DNA of 64,000 nt from an uncultured Collinsella sp. (GCA_958403205.1 CATXWM010000004.1:38563-102562); one strand, 5' to 3'; positions 41,413-50,510 are shown, counted from the first letter of the stretch. Notes: generated by a model not told the origin, from the sequence alone. A program made the numbers and translations.

Positions 41413-42447
41413 CTAGCGCGCGACGCGGGTGCCACCGTCGGCGGCGGATGCCACGGCTGCGATCTCGCCTGCGGTCACCAAGTTGGAATCGCCTTTGATG
41501 GTGAGCTTGAGGATCGAGGCTGCAATCGCGTAGTTGACGGCGTCCTGCGGGTCAAAGTCGTTGATGAGGGCATGGACGAGGCCGGCGTTGAAAGCGTCGC
41601 CGGCGGCAACGCCCTCGAGCACGTGCACGTCGTGAGCAGGGGAGAACCAGTGCTCGCCGCTCTCGGCGTCAAAGAGCATGCCCATCCAGATGGAGCGCTC
41701 GACGCAGGAGATGTTGCGGACGACCGAGGCGACCTTCTTGCAACCGTACTCGGCGCAGATCTGACGGGCCATCTCGACGTAGGTGTCACGCTCCTCGATG
41801 CCGTGGGCAAGGGAGCCGGAGACGCAGGTCATGCCAAGGCCGGCAGGCGCATCCTCGTCGTTGGCGATGCAGATGTCGACGAGCGGCAGGAGTTCCTTCA
41901 TGGTGGCCTGCGACTTCTCGGGCGACCACATCTTGCCGCGATAGTTCACGTCGCACACGGTGGTGATGCCCTTGGCGCGGCAGGCGGCGAGCGCATCCTT
42001 GCAGGCGGCGGCCATCTCATCGGAGACGGCGGGGGTCACGCCGGAGAAATAGAAGACATCGATGCCCTTGAGAATCTCGTCCCAGTTAAAGACGTCGCGC
42101 TTGGCCATGTTGATGGCAGAGTACTTGCGGTCGTAGACGCAACCGTTGCCGCGCTGCGAGGCACCGATCTCAAACACATAGGAGCCAAGGCGGTCGCCCT
42201 GACGCACGACGCGCGTAGTGTCGACGTCGTAGGCCTTCAGCGAACGCAGGGCGCACTCGCCCAGACGGTTGGCCGGGACAACGGAGACGTAAGCGGCCTT
42301 GTCGCCCTGGTAGGCCAGGGAAAGCGCAGTGTTGGCCTCGGCGCCGCCGTAGCGGACGTCAAACTCGGTTGCCTGCTCAATACGCAGGTGGTCTTTGGGT
42401 GAGAGCCTCATCATGATCTCGCCGAAGGTAAGAACCGTTTTACCCAT
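41413..42447 (-). CDS. kdgK: 2-keto-3-deoxygluconate kinase (PfkB family)
   Basis: 344 aa ribokinase-like kinase that phosphorylates KDG at C6 to KDPG. It has the N-terminal GEIMMRLSP, substrate-region YGGAEANTALSLA near 33, and the PfkB signature GVAAGDAFNAGL near 290 with the catalytic Asp. AAAGGAG lies upstream of ATG 42447; the frame continues upstream through the operator hairpin, so a longer start is rejected. It is divergent from the LacI gene and heads a kdgK-aldolase operon. UxaA, KduD and possibly the dehydratase at 30127 all feed it. Confidence 0.92.
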   Translation of the reverse strand: MGKTVLTFGEIMMRLSPKDHLRIEQATEFDVRYGGAEANTALSLAYQGDKAAYVSVVPANRLGECALRSLKAYDVDTTRVVRQGDRLGSYVFEIGASQRGNGCVYDRKYSAINMAKRDVFNWDEILKGIDVFYFSGVTPAVSDEMAAACKDALAACRAKGITTVCDVNYRGKMWSPEKSQATMKELLPLVDICIANDEDAPAGLGMTCVSGSLAHGIEERDTYVEMARQICAEYGCKKVASVVRNISCVERSIWMGMLFDAESGEHWFSPAHDVHVLEGVAAGDAFNAGLVHALINDFDPQDAVNYAIAASILKLTIKGDSNLVTAGEIAAVASAADGGTRVAR

Positions 42448-42489
42448 GGTCGCGCAGCTCCTTTTACTCGTGCGTACACCTTTGATATG

Positions 42490-42547
42490 GCGTTGGCACG
42501 CAGGTGCCAAGACGGTAGGGTGCGTCTTTGCACCTGCGTGCCAACGC
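42490..42547 (-). ncRNA. Leader hairpin with GCACCCTACC loop, copy 2 (kdgK)
   Basis: A perfect 18-bp stem (GCGTTGGCACGCAGGTGC with its complement) is capped, on the minus strand, by AAGAC-GCACCCTACC-GTCTT. The cap matches copy 1 at 39126-39183. Confidence 0.75.
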
Positions 42548-42551
42548 TCGC

Positions 42552-42616
42552 CGAAATCGGTTTACGAAATCGGTTTCGTTTCGAGTTGTAGTATACTCAC
42601 CTACAGCGTTTTGCAA
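42552..42616 (-). promoter_or_regulatory. kdgK promoter with tandem LacI-type operators
   Basis: ACGAAATCGGTTTCGT (42564-42579) is a full operator and CGAAATCGGTTTACG (42552 on) an overlapping second one. They lie directly downstream of minus-strand TATACT (42590-42595), with TTGCAA (42611-42616) as a -35 at a short 15-bp spacing. The divergent LacI gene starts about 65 bp away. Confidence 0.75.
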
Positions 42617-42680
42617 CCGAGATTTTTAAAAAATGCCTAAAATGGCTCAGATCGCCGACAATTGGGAAACGGGGTGCGTT

Positions 42681-43703
42681 ATGGCGCAGATGAGAATCAA
42701 GGACATTGCCGCCGAGGCGGGCGTGAGTCCGGCCACGGTCTCGCGCTACCTCAACAACCGCCCCGGGCAAATGACCGAGGAGACCCGTGCTCGCATCGCG
42801 GCAGTTATCGAGCGCACCGGCTATCGCCCACGTGCCGCCGCGCGCAATCTGCGCAGCTCGCGTACGAACCTCATCGGTGTGATTCTGGCTGACATCGCCA
42901 ACCCGTTCTCGAGCGCCATGCTCGAGGGCCTTTCCGCCAGCGCCGCGGCGCGCGGCTGCTCGCTCATGACGGCCATTAGCGGCAACGACCCCGCTAAGGA
43001 AGCGGAGTCGCTCACCAGACTTATCGATGCCGGCGTGGACGGCCTGGTCGTCAACACCTGCGGAGGCAATGACGAGGCGATCGCCGCGGCAGCGGGACGT
43101 CTGCCCGTCGTGCTGCTCGACCGCGACGTTGCCGACGGCGGTGTTGACCTGGTGACATCTAACAACCGTGAGCTGGTCGCCGGCTTGGTAGACGCCTTGG
43201 CAGCTGCGGGCAGCGAGCGTCTGTGCCTGCTCACCGAGGCAAGCGACGATAGCCCCGTGCGTCGAGAGCGCGCCGAGGCCTTTGCCGACGAGCTTTCGCG
43301 CCGCGGCCTTGCGGGCGAGGTCGTCACCCTGGCCGACGGTGGCGCCACGGGCGTTGGCCGTTTGGACAAGACCATCCGCGACTACGCGGGCAAAAGGCTC
43401 GGCCTTATCGCCGTCAACGGCCTGGTCTTCCTGCGCCTGACCGAGGCGCTGGCACAGCTGGGGCCCTCGTTGCCGGCGGGGCTCAAGATCGCGACGTTTG
43501 ACGACTACCCCTGGAACCATGTGCTCTTTGGCGGCGTGACCACGGCCGCGCAGGACACCCTCACCATTGCCGAGCGCGTGGTCGAGCGCCTGTCCGAGCG
43601 CATCGACGTCGTCACCACCACGGTGGGCGAGGCCGCAAAGCTGGCGCCCAAACGCATCGAGATCCCCGGCCACATCGAACACCGCGCTTCGACCTCGCGC
43701 TAA
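42681..43703 (+). CDS. LacI-family regulator, probable KdgR-like repressor of kdgK
   Basis: 340 aa with a canonical LacI helix-turn-helix (IKDIAAEAGVSPATVSRYL, about 5-24), hinge and periplasmic-binding-like sensor (LIGVILADIANPFSSAMLEG). ATG 42681 is chosen because the DNA-binding domain starts within a few residues; the upstream extension reaches the promoter. It is divergent from kdgK, with CGAAATCGGTTTCG operators between them, a palindrome of the type LacI proteins bind. The inducer is probably KDG or KDPG. The same operator before the YczE-like gene extends its regulon. Confidence 0.9.
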   Translation: MAQMRIKDIAAEAGVSPATVSRYLNNRPGQMTEETRARIAAVIERTGYRPRAAARNLRSSRTNLIGVILADIANPFSSAMLEGLSASAAARGCSLMTAISGNDPAKEAESLTRLIDAGVDGLVVNTCGGNDEAIAAAAGRLPVVLLDRDVADGGVDLVTSNNRELVAGLVDALAAAGSERLCLLTEASDDSPVRRERAEAFADELSRRGLAGEVVTLADGGATGVGRLDKTIRDYAGKRLGLIAVNGLVFLRLTEALAQLGPSLPAGLKIATFDDYPWNHVLFGGVTTAAQDTLTIAERVVERLSERIDVVTTTVGEAAKLAPKRIEIPGHIEHRASTSR

Positions 43704-43837
43704 CCGCTCGTTCGCAACGGCCTGTTCGCGCACGTTTTTTGAGCGCTTGATACGCTTTAACCCTGCGGAAACATTTTTCTGCGATAGTATCTGCGATATA
43801 GACCAGTCGAAACCCGCCCGAAAGAAAGGGGAGCGAC

Positions 43838-45175
43838 ATGAACCAGCAGAACATCGATTACGTACTTCGCTCTGTAGAGCAGCGTGACATCCGCTTTGTG
43901 CGTCTGTGGTTTGTCGACATTCTCGGCCGCCTCAAGAACTTTGCCATTAGCCCCGAGGACCTCGAGGTCGCTTTTGAGGAGGGTATTGGCTTTGACGGCT
44001 CCGCCATCGAGGGCTTTGCCACGCCCGAGGAAGCCGACATGCTCGCATTCCCCGATGCTTCGACCTTCCAGATTCTGCCGTGGCGTCCGAGCCACAACGG
44101 CGTCGCCCGCGTGTTCTGCGATGTGTGCACCCCCGACCGCAAGCCCTTTGCCGGCGACCCGCGCGATGCGTTGCGCCGCATGTTCCGCAAGGCCGAAAAG
44201 GCCGGCTATCTGCTCAACGTGGGCGCCGAGCTGGAGTATTACTACTTCCCCGATGAGCACACGCCCGAACCGCTCGACAACGTGGGCTACTTCGATCTTT
44301 CGGTGAGCGACGCCGCCCGCGACCTGCGCCGCAACACGGTCCTCACGCTCGAGAAGATGTCCGTGCCCGTGGAGTACACCTTCCACGCCGCCGGCCGCTC
44401 GCAGCACGGCATGAGCCTGCGCCACGCCGAGGCCCTGAGCATGTCCGACGCCATCACCACGGCCAAACTCATCATTAAGCAGCAGGCCTACGAGAGCGGT
44501 TGCCACGCCTCCTTTATGCCCAAGCCGTTGGCGGGCGAGGACGGCAGCGCTATGTTCCTGTGCCAGTCGCTATTCGACCACGACGGCAACAACGTTTTTT
44601 GGGGCGAGGACGACGAGAAGTACCATCTTTCCGACATCGCCAAACACTACATGGCCGGCATTCTGGCGCATGCCCGCGAGATCAGCGCCATCACCAACCC
44701 CACGGTCAACTCGTACAAGCGCATCACCACGGGCGGCGACTCCGTGCCGCAGTACGCCACGTGGGGCCTGCGCAACCGCGCGAGCATGGTTCGCATCCCG
44801 GTCTACAAACCCGGCAAGCAGCTGTCCACGCGCATCGAGCTGCGCAGTCCCGATCCCATGGCCAATCCGTACCTGGTCAACGCCGTCACGCTGGCGGCTG
44901 GTCTGGACGGCATCGAGCGCAAGCTGGAGCTCCCGCCCGAGGCAACGGCCGAGACGCTCAAGCTTACCGACCGCCAGATGGTCGAGGCCGGCTACACGCC
45001 GCTGCCGCGCTCGCTCAAAGAGGCGCTCGACGTGTTTGAGGACTCGCAGTTTATGAAGGATGCCCTCGGCGAGCACATCCACAGCTTCTTCCTCAAAAAG
45101 AAGCGCGACGAGTGGCATAAGTTTGAGTCTACGATCACCGAGTGGGAGATCAAGCACTACCTGGCGAACTCCTAA
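43838..45175 (+). CDS. glnA: Glutamine synthetase type I
   Basis: 445 aa, cytoplasmic dodecamer making glutamine from glutamate, ammonia and ATP. Signatures: the N-terminal grasp domain with GFDGSAIEGF near 50, ELEYYYF near 132, the ATP-site HAAGRSQHG, and NPTVNSYKRI with RSPDPMANPY. The length fits the short GSI-alpha form without the adenylylation insert, usually controlled by feedback and transcription. AAAGGGGAG precedes the ATG. The orphan response regulator 50 nt downstream is probably its regulator. Confidence 0.96.
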   Translation: MNQQNIDYVLRSVEQRDIRFVRLWFVDILGRLKNFAISPEDLEVAFEEGIGFDGSAIEGFATPEEADMLAFPDASTFQILPWRPSHNGVARVFCDVCTPDRKPFAGDPRDALRRMFRKAEKAGYLLNVGAELEYYYFPDEHTPEPLDNVGYFDLSVSDAARDLRRNTVLTLEKMSVPVEYTFHAAGRSQHGMSLRHAEALSMSDAITTAKLIIKQQAYESGCHASFMPKPLAGEDGSAMFLCQSLFDHDGNNVFWGEDDEKYHLSDIAKHYMAGILAHAREISAITNPTVNSYKRITTGGDSVPQYATWGLRNRASMVRIPVYKPGKQLSTRIELRSPDPMANPYLVNAVTLAAGLDGIERKLELPPEATAETLKLTDRQMVEAGYTPLPRSLKEALDVFEDSQFMKDALGEHIHSFFLKKKRDEWHKFESTITEWEIKHYLANS

Positions 45176-45225
45176 TCGCGCTGGCTTGTTCCAGTACGAT
45201 TGAGCTCATTTCTTTGGAGGCCGAT

Positions 45226-45888
45226 ATGTCCGAAAAGAGTGCCCTGTTCATGGCGCGCACGACGCGCTTCCACGAGTTTGCCCGCAGCTTGACGACCACC
45301 CTGGGTGTCGAGGTGAGCCTGGCCACCCCCGATTCGCCGACAGCGGCGCACGACTTTGACCTGCTGATCCTCGATTCCGATGGCATCCGCAGCGACCGCA
45401 TCGATCAGATTGCCAAATGGCTCGACGACCGCGGCGGCGTTCCCATGCTGGTGATCGTTGACGACGAGGCGCTCGGTACCCTGCGTCTGCCCAATCACGC
45501 GCATGCCGACTTTGTATGCCCCACGGCGACGCCCAACGAACTCAAGGCTCGCGCGCAGCGCCTGATGGGCGAGGAGGAGACCGTCACCGCCGACGATGTG
45601 CTCAACATCGACAACCTCGAGATCAACCTGGCTACCTACCAGGTGACGCTCGATGGCGAGCCCATCGACCTGACGCTGATGGAGTACTCGCTGCTGAGCT
45701 TTTTGGCGACGCATCCCAACCGTGCCTACAGCCGCGAGGTGCTGCTGCACCGCGTATGGGGCTTTGAGTACTGCGGCGGCACGCGCACCGTCGACGTGCA
45801 CATTCGACGCATCCGCTCCAAGGTGGGTCCGCAGATCGCGGCGCACATCACCACCGTCCGCGGCGTGGGCTATCTGTTTAAGGACTAG
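45226..45888 (+). CDS. GlnR-like orphan OmpR-family response regulator
   Basis: 220 aa: a divergent receiver domain (about 1-120) and an OmpR winged helix (about 130-218, with YSREVLLHRVWGFEY then RTVDVHIRRIRSK). The receiver keeps ILDSD at the usual phosphate-acceptor position but lacks the acidic pair at its N-terminus, so it may not be phosphorylated. No sensor kinase is adjacent. Position right after glnA and this architecture match actinobacterial GlnR, the nitrogen regulator. TTGGAGG lies upstream of ATG 45226. The GlnR assignment is inferred from context. Confidence 0.85.
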   Translation: MSEKSALFMARTTRFHEFARSLTTTLGVEVSLATPDSPTAAHDFDLLILDSDGIRSDRIDQIAKWLDDRGGVPMLVIVDDEALGTLRLPNHAHADFVCPTATPNELKARAQRLMGEEETVTADDVLNIDNLEINLATYQVTLDGEPIDLTLMEYSLLSFLATHPNRAYSREVLLHRVWGFEYCGGTRTVDVHIRRIRSKVGPQIAAHITTVRGVGYLFKD

Positions 45889-45892
45889 ATTT

Positions 45893-45925
45893 CCACCACA
45901 AAGGGGACAGGCACTTTTGTGGTGG
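45893..45925. repeat. Palindromic intergenic repeat, family 'CCACCACAAAGG', copy 1
   Basis: CCACCACAAAgg and its complement (TTTTGTGGTGG) around GGACAGGCAC, directly after the regulator stop. Related copies stand at 61072, 62645 and 63603. Confidence 0.85.
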
Positions 45926-46041
45926 TTTTGACGCAGGCCGGGTCCTTTTGGGTCTGCAGCAGAACTTAAGCCTTCCTAAAAGATTGCGTTCTCATACACG
46001 TTCGCCCGCATATTGGGGTACAACTCAACGTGAACAATGAT

Positions 46042-46070
46042 GGCCCGCCATATGTTTGGCGGGCCTTTGG
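46042..46070 (+). terminator. Hairpin in the htrA leader
   Basis: GGCCCGCC pairs with GGCGGGCC around ATATGTTT, followed by TTTGGTTATTT, 25 bp before the htrA start. It may be a weak terminator or an attenuator. Confidence 0.5.
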
Positions 46071-46094
46071 TTATTTGACGAAAGGATCGCAGCC

Positions 46095-47549
46095 ATGAGC
46101 GAGTACGATTCCCAGCGTCCCCAGGATGCGGGCAACGCCGGCGAGACCCAGCAGCAACCGCGCGTACAGGTTGAGTCGACGCCTGCCGACGGCAACATTC
46201 CCTACGTGCAGGCCTACGACACGCAGACCGGCAAGCCGCTGGGTGGCCAGCAGGTCGTGAACAAGCACACGGTGGTCAAGACCAAGACCAAAAAGCTGCC
46301 GATCTTTATTACGGCACTCGCCGGCTGCGCCTGCGGCGCCCTGCTGGTCATCGCGCTCATTATGAGCGGCACGCTCGATATCGGTGGCGGCAAGAATGCC
46401 GTGACGGCGGGTGCTTCGGGCTCATCGACGCAAAAGATTACGATTGATTCCGAGGACACCACGTTGGCCGAGGCCGTCTCTGCCAAGGCCTTGCCCTCCG
46501 TCGTTTCCATCACTGCCACTTCGAGCGGTAGCCAGAATGGCTCGCTTTCGCAGTCTGCTGATGAGTCGGATAGCTCGGGCAGCGTTGGTTCGGGCGTGGT
46601 GCTCGATACCGAGGGCCATATCCTCACCAACAACCACGTGGTCGATGGCTATGACCAGTACGTGGTGACCATGGACGACGGCACCACCTACGAGGCCGAG
46701 TTCGTGGGCAACGACGCCTCGAGCGACCTGGCCGTCATCAAGCTCAAGGACGCCGACGCCTCCAAGCTTACGCCGATCGAAATTGGCGACTCCTCCAAGC
46801 TCAACGTTGGCGAGTGGGTTATGGCGATCGGCTCGCCGTTCGGCAACGAGCAGTCTGTCTCCACGGGTATCGTGTCGGCGCTCTATCGTTCCACGGCCAT
46901 GAGCTCTACCAGCGGTAACACCATCTATGCCAACATGATTCAGACCGATGCCGCCATCAACCCAGGCAACTCCGGCGGCGCGCTCGTCAACGACAACGGT
47001 GAGCTGGTGGGCATCAACTCGCTCATCGAGAGCTACTCGGGCTCCAGCTCGGGTGTTGGCTTTGCCATTCCGGTCAATTACGCCAAGAACATTGCCGACC
47101 AGATTATCGACGGCAAGACGCCGGTGCATCCGTACATGGGCGCTACGCTTTCGAGCGTCAATGCGCTCAACGCCCGCACCAACAAGCTGAGCACCGATAG
47201 CGGCGCGTATGTGGCGAGCGTCGTCGAGGACGGTCCTGCTGCCAAGGCCGGCATTCAGGAGGGCGACGTCATCACCAAGCTGGGCGACGACGAAATCACG
47301 AGCGCCGATGGCCTGATCATCGCGCTGCGCAGCCACGAGGTGGGCGAGAAGGTCGAGATCACGCTCATGCGCGGTAAGGAAGAGAAGAAGGTCACGGTTG
47401 AGCTGGGCTCTGACGAGGAGCTGCAGAGCCAGCAGCAGGACGACAGCGCGACCGACACCGGCAACGGCGGTATTACCGACGAGCAGCTGCGCCAGTACCT
47501 GGAGGAACTGCTGGGCCAGCAGGGCCAGGGCTACGGCCAGGGTTACTAA
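46095..47549 (+). CDS. HtrA/DegP-like membrane-anchored serine protease
   Basis: 484 aa: a hydrophilic Gln-rich cytoplasmic N-terminus (1-75), one membrane helix (about 78-100), a trypsin-like domain with His in LTNNHVVDG, Asp in ASSDLAVIKL and Ser in NPGNSGGALV, a PDZ domain (about 350-440), and a Gln/Gly-rich tail. It should act on the outer face of the membrane in protein quality control. AAAGGAT precedes ATG 46095. A good terminator follows. Confidence 0.93.
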   Translation: MSEYDSQRPQDAGNAGETQQQPRVQVESTPADGNIPYVQAYDTQTGKPLGGQQVVNKHTVVKTKTKKLPIFITALAGCACGALLVIALIMSGTLDIGGGKNAVTAGASGSSTQKITIDSEDTTLAEAVSAKALPSVVSITATSSGSQNGSLSQSADESDSSGSVGSGVVLDTEGHILTNNHVVDGYDQYVVTMDDGTTYEAEFVGNDASSDLAVIKLKDADASKLTPIEIGDSSKLNVGEWVMAIGSPFGNEQSVSTGIVSALYRSTAMSSTSGNTIYANMIQTDAAINPGNSGGALVNDNGELVGINSLIESYSGSSSGVGFAIPVNYAKNIADQIIDGKTPVHPYMGATLSSVNALNARTNKLSTDSGAYVASVVEDGPAAKAGIQEGDVITKLGDDEITSADGLIIALRSHEVGEKVEITLMRGKEEKKVTVELGSDEELQSQQQDDSATDTGNGGITDEQLRQYLEELLGQQGQGYGQGY

Positions 47550-47577
47550 CGAGTCGTTTCGCGCATATCGAGGCCAG

Positions 47578-47617
47578 AGGGGGCTGTCTCATCAACGTGG
47601 GACAGCCCCTTTTTTCT
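47578..47617 (+). terminator. Terminator of htrA
   Basis: AGGGGCTGTC pairs with GACAGCCCCT and is followed by TTTTTCTT. Confidence 0.88.
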
Positions 47618-47687
47618 TATTGACCCGTTGGGGACGGAGGAAAACGGATCACTTGGGGCTGACAAGAGGCCTGGTTCGTAATGGTCT

Positions 47688-47888
47688 GGACAGTTAGTTC
47701 AGATACGTATAAATCTGGGGCAGCTTGGGATGCGTTTTGAGCAATTTTTGATTGGGATGGGGCTCGAATGGGTGTTTGGAAGGGAGAGCGGGACGTTTAC
47801 ATGGTTTCGAGGAGCTCAAATTAGTTGAAACAGGGGTGTTCGTGCCTGATCCAGCTCTAGGATTTATACGTATCTGAACTAACTGTCC
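47688..47888. repeat. MITE-like element with 28-bp perfect inverted ends
   Basis: The sequence 47688-47715 is exactly complementary to 47861-47888 (core CAGATACGTATAAATC). The 145-bp interior shows no gene. Size and design resemble the element at 9351-9535, but the ends are unrelated. No clear target duplication is visible. Confidence 0.8.
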
Positions 47889-47997
47889 GCCCCGGTCCGG
47901 CCGCTGCCGATTCGGTGCGGTTTGAGACCGCTATTCGGCCCCGTTGCGACCGGTGGTACTCTTGTATCCGTTTGAAATCGAGCGAAGGAGTGCCGCT

Positions 47998-50226
47998 ATG
48001 GAGCAATCGAGTCTGTTTGGTGACGGCGTGGACATCGATACCGAAACGTCTACGACTGCGGAAGCCACCGCGCCGACCGATGCCCGTGCCCAGGCGGCAG
48101 CGCGCGCGGCCGAGCTGCGCCACGAGCTCGACTACCACGCCTATCGCTACTACATGCTCGACGTACCCGAGATCACGGACGCCGCCTTCGACAAAATGCT
48201 CGTTGAGCTGCAGGAAATCGAGGCGGCCTATCCCGATCTGGTGACGCCCGACAGCTATACCCAGCGCGTGGGCGGCTACGTGAGCGAGCAGTTTACGCCG
48301 GTCACGCACATGGCACGCATGTATTCCATGGACGATGCCATGGATCTGGACGAGCTCGACGCGTGGCTCCAGCGCACCGAGGATGCGCTCGGCGCCGGCA
48401 GCGTCACCTATACCTGTGAGCTTAAGATTGACGGTCTGGGCGTGGCGCTTACCTACCAAAACGGCACCTTCGTGCGCGCGGCCACGCGCGGCGATGGCAC
48501 CACGGGCGAGGACGTGTCGCTCAACGTCCGTACCATCAAGGATGTGCCCATGCACCTGTCCGAGCCGGCGCTCGCTCATATGGGCGCCGACCGCGAGCGT
48601 ACCATCGAGGTACGCGGCGAGGTCTACATGCCTAAGGGCAGCTTTGTTCGTCTGAATGAAGAGGCCGATGCCGAGGGTCGCGACCCCTTCGCCAACCCGC
48701 GCAACGCTGCCGCCGGCAGCCTGCGCCAAAAGGACCCCAAGGTCACGGCGCGCCGCGACCTGGCCACCTTTATCTACGCCATCGCCGATACCGACCCGTT
48801 GCACGTCCACAGCCAGCGCGAGTTTCTGGACTGGCTGCGCAGCGCCGGCTTTAGCGTCAACCCCAATGTGGCCCGTTGCGCCACGCCGGCCGAGGTTCAC
48901 GAGTTCTGCGCTCAGGCGCTCGAGCATCGCGGCGACCTGAACTACGACATCGACGGCGTGGTCGTAAAGGTCGACAGCTTTCAGCAGCAGCTCGACCTGG
49001 GCTTTACCGCCCGTGCGCCGCGCTGGGCGATTGCCTTTAAGTTCCCGCCCGAGGAAAAGCAGACCGTCCTGCGCGAGATTCGCATCCAGGTGGGCCGCAC
49101 CGGTGTGCTCACGCCGGTCGCCGAGTTCGACCCGGTGACGGTTGCCGGCTCCACCATCGCGCGCGCCACGCTGCACAACATCGACGAGATCCGCCGCAAA
49201 AACGTGCGCGAGGGCGATACCATCATCGTGCACAAGGCGGGCGACGTGATTCCCGAGGTCGTAGGTCCGGTGCTCGATAAACGCCCGGCCGATTCGGTCG
49301 ACTGGCACATGCCCGAGGTCTGCCCCGTGTGCGGTAGCCCCGTGGTCCACGAGGACGGCGAGGTTGCCTACCGCTGCGTCTCCATTGACTGCCCCGCGCA
49401 GCTCAAGGAGCGACTGCTTCACTGGGTGAGCCGCGGCTGCATGGACGTCGACGGCCTAGGCGACGAGATCGTCGACAAGATGATCGCCGCCGGGCTGATC
49501 CACGATGTCGCAGACTTCTACCAGCTCACGGTCGACGATATCGCCGGGCTGGACACGGGGCGCACCTATGCCAGCTCCAACAGCAAAAAGGGCGTCAAGA
49601 AGGGCGACCCCATTCCGGTAGGCCTCAAGACGGCCGAGAAAATCATCGCCGAGCTCAACAAGTCCAAGAGCCAGCCGCTCGGTCGCGTGCTGTTTGCCCT
49701 GGGCATCCGCCACGTGGGCAAGAGCGTGGGCGAGGTCATCGCCGAGCGATTCCTGTCGATTGACAAGCTCATCTTGGCGAGTGAAGAGGACATCGCCGAG
49801 TGTGAGGGCATCGGTCCCAAGATTGCGGCGAGCGTCAAGCAGTTCCTGGCCGTGCCCGAAAACCTTGCCGTGCTGGAGCGTCTGCGCCAGGCGGGTCTGT
49901 CACTCGAGGTCGACCTGGGCGCCGCGCACGCGCAAGCCGCAGCCGATGCCGGCGTAGCGGGCGAGCTCGCCGACGCACAACCACTCGCGGGCCTGACCTT
50001 CGTGCTCACCGGCACGCTCGTCAACCGCACACGCGATGAGGCGGGCGCGGCGCTCAAGGTGCTCGGCGCCAAGGTTTCGGGCAGTGTTTCAAAGAAGACG
50101 AGCTACCTGGTCGCCGGTCCCAAAGCGGGCTCCAAGCTCACCAAGGCCGAGCAGCTGCGCGTACCCGTGCTGGACGAGGACGCACTCGAGCAGATTTTGG
50201 CTACTGGTGAGGTGCCACAGGCTTAG
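47998..50226 (+). CDS. ligA: NAD-dependent DNA ligase LigA
   Basis: 742 aa, with adenylation domain (active Lys in CELKIDGLG near 143), OB fold, a four-Cys zinc site (CPVCGSPV then CVSIDCPAQ), helix-hairpin-helix repeats (FALGIRHVGKSVGEVI, ECEGIGPKIAASV) and a C-terminal BRCT domain (LAGLTFVLTGTL). It seals nicks in replication and repair. An N-terminal extension of about 35 residues, rich in Thr and Ala, precedes the usual start. GAAGGAG lies upstream of ATG 47998. Confidence 0.97.
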   Translation: MEQSSLFGDGVDIDTETSTTAEATAPTDARAQAAARAAELRHELDYHAYRYYMLDVPEITDAAFDKMLVELQEIEAAYPDLVTPDSYTQRVGGYVSEQFTPVTHMARMYSMDDAMDLDELDAWLQRTEDALGAGSVTYTCELKIDGLGVALTYQNGTFVRAATRGDGTTGEDVSLNVRTIKDVPMHLSEPALAHMGADRERTIEVRGEVYMPKGSFVRLNEEADAEGRDPFANPRNAAAGSLRQKDPKVTARRDLATFIYAIADTDPLHVHSQREFLDWLRSAGFSVNPNVARCATPAEVHEFCAQALEHRGDLNYDIDGVVVKVDSFQQQLDLGFTARAPRWAIAFKFPPEEKQTVLREIRIQVGRTGVLTPVAEFDPVTVAGSTIARATLHNIDEIRRKNVREGDTIIVHKAGDVIPEVVGPVLDKRPADSVDWHMPEVCPVCGSPVVHEDGEVAYRCVSIDCPAQLKERLLHWVSRGCMDVDGLGDEIVDKMIAAGLIHDVADFYQLTVDDIAGLDTGRTYASSNSKKGVKKGDPIPVGLKTAEKIIAELNKSKSQPLGRVLFALGIRHVGKSVGEVIAERFLSIDKLILASEEDIAECEGIGPKIAASVKQFLAVPENLAVLERLRQAGLSLEVDLGAAHAQAAADAGVAGELADAQPLAGLTFVLTGTLVNRTRDEAGAALKVLGAKVSGSVSKKTSYLVAGPKAGSKLTKAEQLRVPVLDEDALEQILATGEVPQA

Positions 50227-50248
50227 GACATCGATAATCAAATTAGAA

Positions 50249-50287
50249 AACCTCCCGGAAAGGTTGATACTTTCCGGGAGGTTTTTA
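50249..50287 (+). terminator. Terminator of ligA
   Basis: AACCTCCCGGAAAG pairs with CTTTCCGGGAGGTT, followed by TTTATTT. Confidence 0.9.
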
Positions 50288-50299
50288 TTTGGGCGTGGT

Positions 50300-50332
50300 G
50301 GCGGGCAGCGTGATCTGCGTCATGTAGGTTGC
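50300..50332 (-). pseudogene. C-terminal gene fragment ending in ATYMTQITLP
   Basis: On the minus strand this reads as ATYMTQITLPATTPK followed by TAA. A close relative (DDPATYVTQITVPVAPSK, stop) lies at 51619-51712, also on the minus strand. Both look like tails of the same lost gene family; identity unknown. Confidence 0.45.
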
Positions 50333-50443
50333 TGAGGGTGACCCTGCGGAGCGGTGTCGTTCCGGAGCGATAGAAGATTCATGCAAAGCAAAGGGGCCCC
50401 GCAGTGAGGTCCCACAACGGGGTTGCCCCATTGTGATGAGTTT

Positions 50444-50477
50444 TATACACTTTAACTTTAACATTAACGTGTATACT
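50444..50477 (+). promoter_or_regulatory. Operator-promoter of the toxin-antitoxin operon
   Basis: TATACAC (50444-50450) and GTGTATA (50469-50475) form an inverted repeat around three direct TTAAC units (50452-50468). TATACT (50472-50477) is the -10. This is a typical autoregulated antitoxin promoter. Confidence 0.65.
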
Positions 50478-50510
50478 TAGCAGTGAAGATATATGTTGAG
50501 AGGAGCAGTT

